A DNA stretch of 35,789 nt from an uncultured Ralstonia sp. (lineage in GTDB: Bacteria > Pseudomonadota > Gammaproteobacteria > Burkholderiales > Burkholderiaceae): assembly GCA_913056305.1 (NCBI GenBank), contig CAJXMR010000033.1, forward strand, positions 1-35,789, in the 5' to 3' direction. A model generated the notes under the pieces. The model had not been told where the DNA came from. It saw only the letters and a program-made list of their open reading frames with translations, and made no database searches. The position numbers were made by a program, and so were the translations under genes. Of the stretch, positions 30,900 through 35,789 are shown in pieces; position 1 is the stretch's first letter, and each line of letters opens with the position of its first letter.

Positions 30900-31737
30900 G
30901 GGCCAGGGTGGTGTGCCGCCTGAGGTAGCGCTTGAGGTAGAGGCGATCGCTGCGTTTACCGACAATTATATTTGGGCACTTCACGATGGCCGCGTGGCTG
31001 CTGTCGTCGACCCAGGCGACGCGCAACCGGTGCTGCGCTTCCTGCAAGAGCGCGGTCTTGCGCTCGGTGCCATTGTAATCACACATCATCATGGCGATCA
31101 CGTGGGCGGGGTGCAGGCGCTGATCGGGGCATACCCGAAGGCGCCGTCCGGTGCACCGCTGCCCGTGATCGGTCCGGCGGGCGAATCGATTCCTTGCCGA
31201 ACCCAGGCCGTGCGCGAAGGAGACGTGGTCACCCTCGCGCAGCCGGCTGCCACCTTCAGCGTCATCGACGTGCCGGGCCACACCAGCGGCCACGTCGCCT
31301 ATGTCGGCCACCTGCAGGGCGACGACGCGCCCGCCAGCCTGTTCTGCGGCGACACGCTGTTCGCCACCGGCTGCGGCCGCCTGTTCGAGGGCACGCCGGC
31401 GCAGATGCGGCAGTCGCTTGCCAAGCTGGCCGCGCTGCCGCCGGACACGCGTGTCTACTGCGCGCATGAATACACGGCCTCGAATGTGCGCTTTGCGCGC
31501 GCCGTCGAACCGGGCAACGCCGATCTGGCAGCCTGGGAAGATGAGGTCGCGGCGTGGCGTGCCGAGGGCCGCTCGACCGTGCCCACCACCGTCGGCCACG
31601 AGTGCGCGACCAACCCCTTCATGCGCTCGGATGAGGCGGCCGTCACCGCTTCGGTGGTCCGGCATGCTGGCATCGACGGCGATGACCCGGTCGCCGTTTT
31701 CGCCGCGCTGCGCGAGTGGAAGAACGGATTCCGCTGA
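30898..31737 (+). CDS. gloB: Hydroxyacylglutathione hydrolase (glyoxalase II)
   Basis: A 279-residue metallo-beta-lactamase-fold enzyme that hydrolyses S-lactoylglutathione in methylglyoxal detoxification. The metal motif [10 protein letters not shown] lies near residue 62; further ligands are in VPGHTSGHV near 125, FCGDTLF near 149 and YCAHEYT near 187. The C-terminal NPFMRSDE and REWKN match the substrate-binding domain of glyoxalase II. GAGGAG (30886-30891) is 6 bases before ATG 30898. The ATG overlaps the start codon of the divergent methyltransferase gene by two bases. The order mltD/gloB/methyltransferase/rnhA is also found in E. coli. Confidence 0.94.
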   Translation: MGQGGVPPEVALEVEAIAAFTDNYIWALHDGRVAAVVDPGDAQPVLRFLQERGLALGAIVITHHHGDHVGGVQALIGAYPKAPSGAPLPVIGPAGESIPCRTQAVREGDVVTLAQPAATFSVIDVPGHTSGHVAYVGHLQGDDAPASLFCGDTLFATGCGRLFEGTPAQMRQSLAKLAALPPDTRVYCAHEYTASNVRFARAVEPGNADLAAWEDEVAAWRAEGRSTVPTTVGHECATNPFMRSDEAAVTASVVRHAGIDGDDPVAVFAALREWKNGFR

Positions 31738-31811
31738 TCTGGCGGGGCAGTGCGTGCCAGACGCCGCATCCGGCGCCGTCATGGGACGGTCATACGCCGG
31801 GTGAACGCGGG

Positions 31812-31840
31812 TTGACGCGGCGCAATGCCTTCCCTACCAT
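31812..31840 (+). promoter_or_regulatory. Sigma70-type promoter of mltD
   Basis: TTGACG (31812-31817) and TACCAT (31835-31840) are separated by exactly 17 bases. The mltD start codon follows about 36 bases after the -10, giving a short leader. Confidence 0.6.
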
Positions 31841-31876
31841 CGGGGGCAATTTTTCGGTCCAACCCCTCAGAATTTG

Positions 31877-33403
31877 ATGCGATCCGTGCGACTTCTCGCG
31901 GCATCTGTGCTCAGTCTGCTTCTGGCAGCCTGCGCTACGGCTCCCGCCCCGAATGCCGACACCGCCAGCACAAGCGCCGCATCCTCCACCTCCGGCCAAA
32001 ATGCGCCGGTCGTCAATGTCGATCAGCAGTCCGTGGCCGCCCTCAAGGGGCCGGCCAAGGATCTCTGGGCGCGCATCCGCCAAGGCTTCTCCATGCCCGA
32101 CCTGCAAAGCTCGGCCGTGGACGACCGTGCCGGCTGGTATGCGCAGCGCCCGGAAGCGTTCCGCCGCATGGTGGATCGCTCCAACCGCTACCTGTATCAC
32201 ATCGTCGAAGAACTGGAGCGGCGCAACATGCCCACCGAACTGGCCCTGCTGCCGTTCGTGGAAAGCGCGTTCAACCCGCAGGCAGTGTCCAGCGCCAAGG
32301 CCGCCGGGATGTGGCAGTTCATCCCGAGCACCGGCAAGACCTACAACCTCAAGCAAAACGTTTTCCAGGACGAGCGCCGCGACGTGCTGGCCTCGACCGA
32401 CGCCGCACTGGACTACCTCTCCAAGCTGCACGACCAGTTTGGCGACTGGCAGTTGGCGCTCGCCGCGTACAACTGGGGCGAGGGCTCGGTCGCGCGGGCG
32501 ATCGCGCGCAACCAGGCAGCCGGGCTGTCGACGGATTACGTCAACCTGAACATGCCGGCCGAGACGCGCATGTACGTGCCCAAGCTCCAGGCGGTGAAGA
32601 ACATCATCGCCAACCCGGAGCGCTACGGCGTCACGTTGCCGGACATCCCGAACCATCCGTACTTCGTCACCGTCACCACCTCGCGTGATATCGACGTGGC
32701 GCTGGCGGCGCGGCTGGCCAACCTGCCGATGGATGAGTTCAAGGCGCTGAATCCGTCGTTCAACCGGCCGGTGATCCTGGGTGCGTCCAACCCGCAGATC
32801 CTGCTGCCGTACGACAACGCGGAAACGTTCCAGTACAACCTGAATACGTACCGGGGTGGGCTGTCGAGCTGGACGGCGGTGACGGTCGGCAACCGCGAGC
32901 GCGTCGAAGCGCTGGCCGCGCGCCTGAAGCTGGATCCGGAGACGATCCGCGAGATCAACCGCATCCCGAAGGGCATGCGCCTGAAGGCCGGCTCCACGGT
33001 GGTGGTGCCGCGGGCTGACGGTGCCCAGGAAGACGCGCCCGACATCAGCCCCGAGCTGGCGGAAAACGCCACGATGGCGGTCGAGCCCGACATGCCCGAC
33101 CTGCGCCGCGTGGTGGTGCGTGCCGGCAAGCGCGACACGGTCTCGGGCCTGTCGCGCCGCTATGGCGTGTCGGTGGCGCAGATCCGTGCGTGGAATCAGC
33201 TGTCCGGCGACGCCATCCCCAAGGGCCACAGCGTGGTGCTGATGCTGCCCCAGGCGCGCGGCGGCGGCCGGGCGCGTGCGGTGCGGGTGTCGGCCGGAGC
33301 GCATGCCGCGACAGCGCGCGGGCCGGCAGCCAAGGTGGCCGGCAAGCCAGTCGTCAACGCCAAGCCCGTGGCGGGTACGTCGTCCAAGCGCAAGAAGCGC
33401 TAG
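31877..33403 (+). CDS. mltD: Membrane-bound lytic murein transglycosylase D
   Basis: A 508-residue lipoprotein. The signal peptide ends in the lipobox LAAC with Cys19. The transglycosylase domain spans about 100-260, with catalytic Glu129 in LPFVESAFNP, then AAGMWQFIPSTGK and AAYNWGEGSV. Two LysM modules follow, near 334-378 (WTAVTVGNRERVEAL) and 412-458 (RVVVRAGKRDTVSGL), and then a basic Ala-rich tail ending in KRKKR. It cleaves peptidoglycan to 1,6-anhydro products from the outer membrane. ATG 31877 is taken as start; a TTG directly before it is in frame. No clear ribosome site is seen. Confidence 0.92.
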   Translation: MRSVRLLAASVLSLLLAACATAPAPNADTASTSAASSTSGQNAPVVNVDQQSVAALKGPAKDLWARIRQGFSMPDLQSSAVDDRAGWYAQRPEAFRRMVDRSNRYLYHIVEELERRNMPTELALLPFVESAFNPQAVSSAKAAGMWQFIPSTGKTYNLKQNVFQDERRDVLASTDAALDYLSKLHDQFGDWQLALAAYNWGEGSVARAIARNQAAGLSTDYVNLNMPAETRMYVPKLQAVKNIIANPERYGVTLPDIPNHPYFVTVTTSRDIDVALAARLANLPMDEFKALNPSFNRPVILGASNPQILLPYDNAETFQYNLNTYRGGLSSWTAVTVGNRERVEALAARLKLDPETIREINRIPKGMRLKAGSTVVVPRADGAQEDAPDISPELAENATMAVEPDMPDLRRVVVRAGKRDTVSGLSRRYGVSVAQIRAWNQLSGDAIPKGHSVVLMLPQARGGGRARAVRVSAGAHAATARGPAAKVAGKPVVNAKPVAGTSSKRKKR

Positions 33404-33423
33404 GTTCGTTGTGCTATATCAAG

Positions 33424-33448
33424 AAGGCGTCCTGCGGGGCGCCTTTTT
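33424..33448 (+). terminator. Rho-independent terminator after mltD
   Basis: Arms AAGGCGTCC (33424-33432) and GGGCGCCTT (33437-33445) form a 9-bp stem with one G-T pair and a TGCG loop, followed by a T-run to 33448. It lies 20 bp after the mltD stop. Confidence 0.88.
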
Positions 33449-33542
33449 CGTGGGCGCCGGTAAGACCTGCGTAAGTTGGGCGCCGCACAGTTGGCGCCAT
33501 CGAAAATCGCGTCGGCGCACACGCCGGCCAGGAGACAACGTC

Positions 33543-35441
33543 ATGCCCATGTCCGCCGCATACCGCGCGCTGTATCAGCGTTCCATCGACGACCCCGCCG
33601 GCTTCTGGGGCGAACAGGCCCGGCGCATCGACTGGCAGACGCCGTACTCCGCTGTGCTCGACGAGTCGCGCCTGCCGTTTGCGCGCTGGTTCGTCGGCGG
33701 GCGCACCAACCTGTGCCACAACGCCGTCGACCGGCATCTGACCACGCGCGGTGAGCAGGCCGCACTGGTGTATGTCTCCACCGAAACCGGCATCGAGACC
33801 ACGTACACGTACCGCCAGCTCCATCGCGAGGTCAACCGCATGGCGGCCAGCCTGCAGGCGCTGGGCGTCAAGCGTGGGGATCGCGTGCTGATCTACCTGC
33901 CGATGATTCCCGAAGCGGCCTTCGCCATGCTGGCGTGTGCGCGGATCGGGGCGATCCACTCGGTGGTGTTCGGCGGCTTCGCCTCCAACAGCCTCGCCAC
34001 GCGCATTGATGACGCCTCGCCACGCGTCATCATCAGCGCGGATGCTGGCTCGCGTGCGGGCAAGGTGGTCGAATACAAGCCGCTGCTCGATGCCGCCATC
34101 GACCTTGCCGTACACAAGCCCGAGCGCGTACTGCTGGTCAACCGCAAACTCGCGCCGATGCAGCACCACGCGCGCGACGTCGACTACGCCACGCTTGGCC
34201 GCCAGCATGCCGATGCCGACGTGCCGTGCGAATGGATGGAATCGAGCGAGCCGTCGTACATCCTCTATACCTCTGGCACCACGGGCAAGCCGAAGGGCGT
34301 GCAGCGCGACACCGGCGGCTACGCGGTGGCGCTGGCGGCATCGATGCCGCTCATCTTCGACGCGCAGGCCGGCGACACCATGCTCACAGCGTCGGATGTC
34401 GGTTGGGTGGTTGGCCACAGCTATATCGTCTACGCGCCGCTGCTGGCGGGCATGACCACCGTCATGTACGAAGGCACGCCGATCCGCCCCGACGGCGCGA
34501 TCTGGTGGCGCATCGTCGAGCAGTACCGCGTGAACCTGATGTTCACTGCGCCGACGGCCATCCGTGTGCTCAAGAAGCAGGACCCGGTGCTGCTCAAGCG
34601 CCATGACCTCTCCAGCCTGCGCCGCCTGTTCCTGGCCGGCGAGCCGCTGGACGAGCCAACCGCGCGCTGGATCGGGGAGGCGCTGGAGAAGCCCATCGTC
34701 GACAACTACTGGCAGACCGAAACCGGCTGGCCGATGCTGGCGATTCCCCAGGGCGTGGAGCCGTCGACGCAGAAGCTCGGCTCGCCGGGCTTTCCGGTGT
34801 ATGGCTATAAGCTCGACATCCTCGATGAAGCCACCGGCCAGCCCTGCGCGCCAGGTGAGAAGGGCTTGCTGGCCGTGACAGCACCACTGCCGCCGGGCTG
34901 CATGAGCACCGTCTGGCGCGACGATGCGCGTTTCCTGAGGACGTATTGGTCCGCCTTCCCCGGCCGGCACATCTATTCGAGCTTCGACTGGGGCGTGCGC
35001 GACGCGGAGGGCTACATCACCATCCTGGGCCGTACCGACGACGTGATCAACGTGGCTGGCCATCGCCTGGGCACGCGCGAGATCGAAGAGAGCCTGTCGT
35101 CGCATCCGGCGATTGCCGAGGTGGCGGTGGTGGGCGTGGCCGACCAGCTCAAGGGGCAGGTGGCGATGGGGTTTGCCATCGTGCGCGACGCCGCGCGGGT
35201 GGCCCAGCCGGCCGATCGCCTGGCCCTGGAGGGCGAACTGATGCGCACGGTGGAGGCGCAACTCGGTGCAGTGGCGCGGCCGTCACGCGTGTTCTTCGTC
35301 AATGCGCTGCCGAAGACACGCTCCGGCAAGCTGCTGCGCCGGACGATGCAGGCGGTGGCCGAGGGGCGCGATCCGGGGGATCTGACGACCATCGAAGACC
35401 CGACCGCCCTGGCGCAAGTGCGTGAGGCGATGACGGCTTGA
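33543..35441 (+). CDS. prpE: Propionate--CoA ligase
   Basis: A 632-residue acyl-CoA synthetase of the acetyl/propionyl-CoA type (E. coli PrpE has 628). Motifs: TSGTTGKPKGVQ near residue 242 (adenylation loop), DVGWVVGHSY near 284, APTAIRVLKKQD near 338, YWQTETG near 390, and the C-terminal catalytic lysine in RSGKLLRR near 595. APTAIRVLKKQ and HRLGTREIEE favour PrpE over Acs. It activates propionate for the methylcitrate cycle. No other prp gene is next to it, so it may serve as a general short-chain acid activator. GGAGA at 33531-33535 is 7 bases before ATG 33543; ATG 33549 is an alternative. Confidence 0.9.
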   Translation: MPMSAAYRALYQRSIDDPAGFWGEQARRIDWQTPYSAVLDESRLPFARWFVGGRTNLCHNAVDRHLTTRGEQAALVYVSTETGIETTYTYRQLHREVNRMAASLQALGVKRGDRVLIYLPMIPEAAFAMLACARIGAIHSVVFGGFASNSLATRIDDASPRVIISADAGSRAGKVVEYKPLLDAAIDLAVHKPERVLLVNRKLAPMQHHARDVDYATLGRQHADADVPCEWMESSEPSYILYTSGTTGKPKGVQRDTGGYAVALAASMPLIFDAQAGDTMLTASDVGWVVGHSYIVYAPLLAGMTTVMYEGTPIRPDGAIWWRIVEQYRVNLMFTAPTAIRVLKKQDPVLLKRHDLSSLRRLFLAGEPLDEPTARWIGEALEKPIVDNYWQTETGWPMLAIPQGVEPSTQKLGSPGFPVYGYKLDILDEATGQPCAPGEKGLLAVTAPLPPGCMSTVWRDDARFLRTYWSAFPGRHIYSSFDWGVRDAEGYITILGRTDDVINVAGHRLGTREIEESLSSHPAIAEVAVVGVADQLKGQVAMGFAIVRDAARVAQPADRLALEGELMRTVEAQLGAVARPSRVFFVNALPKTRSGKLLRRTMQAVAEGRDPGDLTTIEDPTALAQVREAMTA

Positions 35442-35771
35442 GCGGGACCGAGAAGTGACGTCGGAGCCAGTCGGCAGGCGGGTCGGCGAGGGCGTGCCGG
35501 CGTCACAATCGAGGCGGCGTCTGCCGTTAAGTCCTTCCTTTCATTGAGATTTTTGCTGCGGCGAGGTATAATTTTCAGGTTTGAGTCTAGAAACCCATCA
35601 CCCTAGCGCCTACCGCTTCCTACCTCCCGCCTGCCGCCCCGTCTGCCTCGTTTTTTGGTGTGTTCGTTCCCAGTCTCGACGCGCAAACGGCCCGGATTCC
35701 GCCCAGCCGGAAGTCCGCTCGGCATGCAAGGCGTTCAGGTCGGCACAGGGTGAATCCAGCAGGAGCTACCC
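35442..35771 (+). promoter_or_regulatory. Promoter and leader before the carA-type gene
   Basis: This 330-bp region has no convincing gene. TTGAGA (35544-35549) and TATAAT (35567-35572) are 17 bases apart, a strong sigma70 promoter. The leader of about 190 bases is unusual: from about 35590 to 35660 it is pyrimidine-rich with few G, ending in TTTTTT at 35651-35656, without a stable hairpin before the T-run. AGGAG at 35761-35765 is the ribosome site for the GTG at 35772. Confidence 0.7.
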
Positions 35772-35789
35772 GTGTTGCCGTCTTTCCCG
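35772..35789 (+). CDS. carA: Probable carbamoyl-phosphate synthase small subunit, first six codons
   Basis: Only GTG TTG CCG TCT TTC CCG is visible before the window ends, read as MLPSFP. AGGAG lies 6 bases upstream of the GTG. I recall MLPSFPP as the usual N-terminus of CarA in Burkholderia and related genera, so carA is the best guess, but six residues cannot prove it. The strong promoter and long leader fit a biosynthetic operon start. Confidence 0.5.

Noticed and set aside
33414-35261. Open frame of 615 codons on the minus strand
   Set aside because: It mirrors the prpE gene and even reads through the mltD terminator; no recognisable domain.
33543-35441. Acetyl-CoA synthetase (acs) instead of prpE
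   Set aside because: Length of 632 residues and the segments APTAIRVLKKQ and HRLGTREIEE fit PrpE better; the two enzymes are related, so some activity on acetate remains possible.

Overview
The window is GC-rich with very dense coding, short intergenic gaps and ATGA start/stop overlaps. Gene content (prkA-type yeaH/spoVR, an aryl-polyene-type gene set, mltD-gloB-methyltransferase-rnhA, prpE, and what looks like the first codons of carA) fits a betaproteobacterium of the Burkholderiaceae, most likely Ralstonia. This assignment is inferred from protein sequences and gene order only. I see no tRNA, rRNA, CRISPR array, transposase or integrase.

Region 1 (1-2130): the 3' end of a DUF444/YeaH gene and a complete SpoVR/YcgB gene, a stress-associated pair that usually follows the PrkA kinase gene.

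Region 2 (2170-14601): two divergent operons around a 519-bp spacer that look like an aryl polyene / xanthomonadin-type pigment cluster. Leftward: acyl carrier protein, FabG-like ketoreductase, family 2 glycosyltransferase. Rightward: membrane protein, AMP-ligase fused to a hotdog dehydratase, LpxL-like acyltransferase, LolA-like carrier, MMPL exporter, polysaccharide deacetylase, ketosynthase, chain-length-factor-like protein, second hotdog dehydratase. No enzyme that makes the aromatic starter is present. A small secreted protein follows (14641-14904).

Region 3 (15007-25891): an oxygen-limitation/stress island. It holds three universal stress proteins, a zinc alcohol dehydrogenase, a CBS-domain protein, a phasin-like protein, a flavodoxin, a DksA/TraR zinc-finger protein, DUF1488, DUF2892 and MgtC/DUF4010 proteins, an FNR regulator with the four cysteines of the [4Fe-4S] type, and a PAS histidine kinase with its NarL-type response regulator. 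FNR-type boxes (TTGAT-N4-ATCAA) precede several of these genes. At three of them a -10-like hexamer lies at the same distance, so the island appears to be largely its own FNR regulon.

Region 4 (26007-29476): a compact accessory module. A LuxR-type regulator with a degenerate receiver domain diverges from two DUF2589 paralogues, a phage-type GH24 lysozyme without signal peptide, and a small secreted protein. A near-perfect 18-bp palindrome lies in the divergent spacer. This is the best candidate for an undescribed system.

Region 5 (29488-35789): rnhA and a methyltransferase (leftward), gloB and mltD (rightward), matching the conserved enterobacterial neighbourhood except that dnaQ is not next to rnhA. 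Then come prpE and a 330-bp promoter/leader region ending in the probable start of carA.
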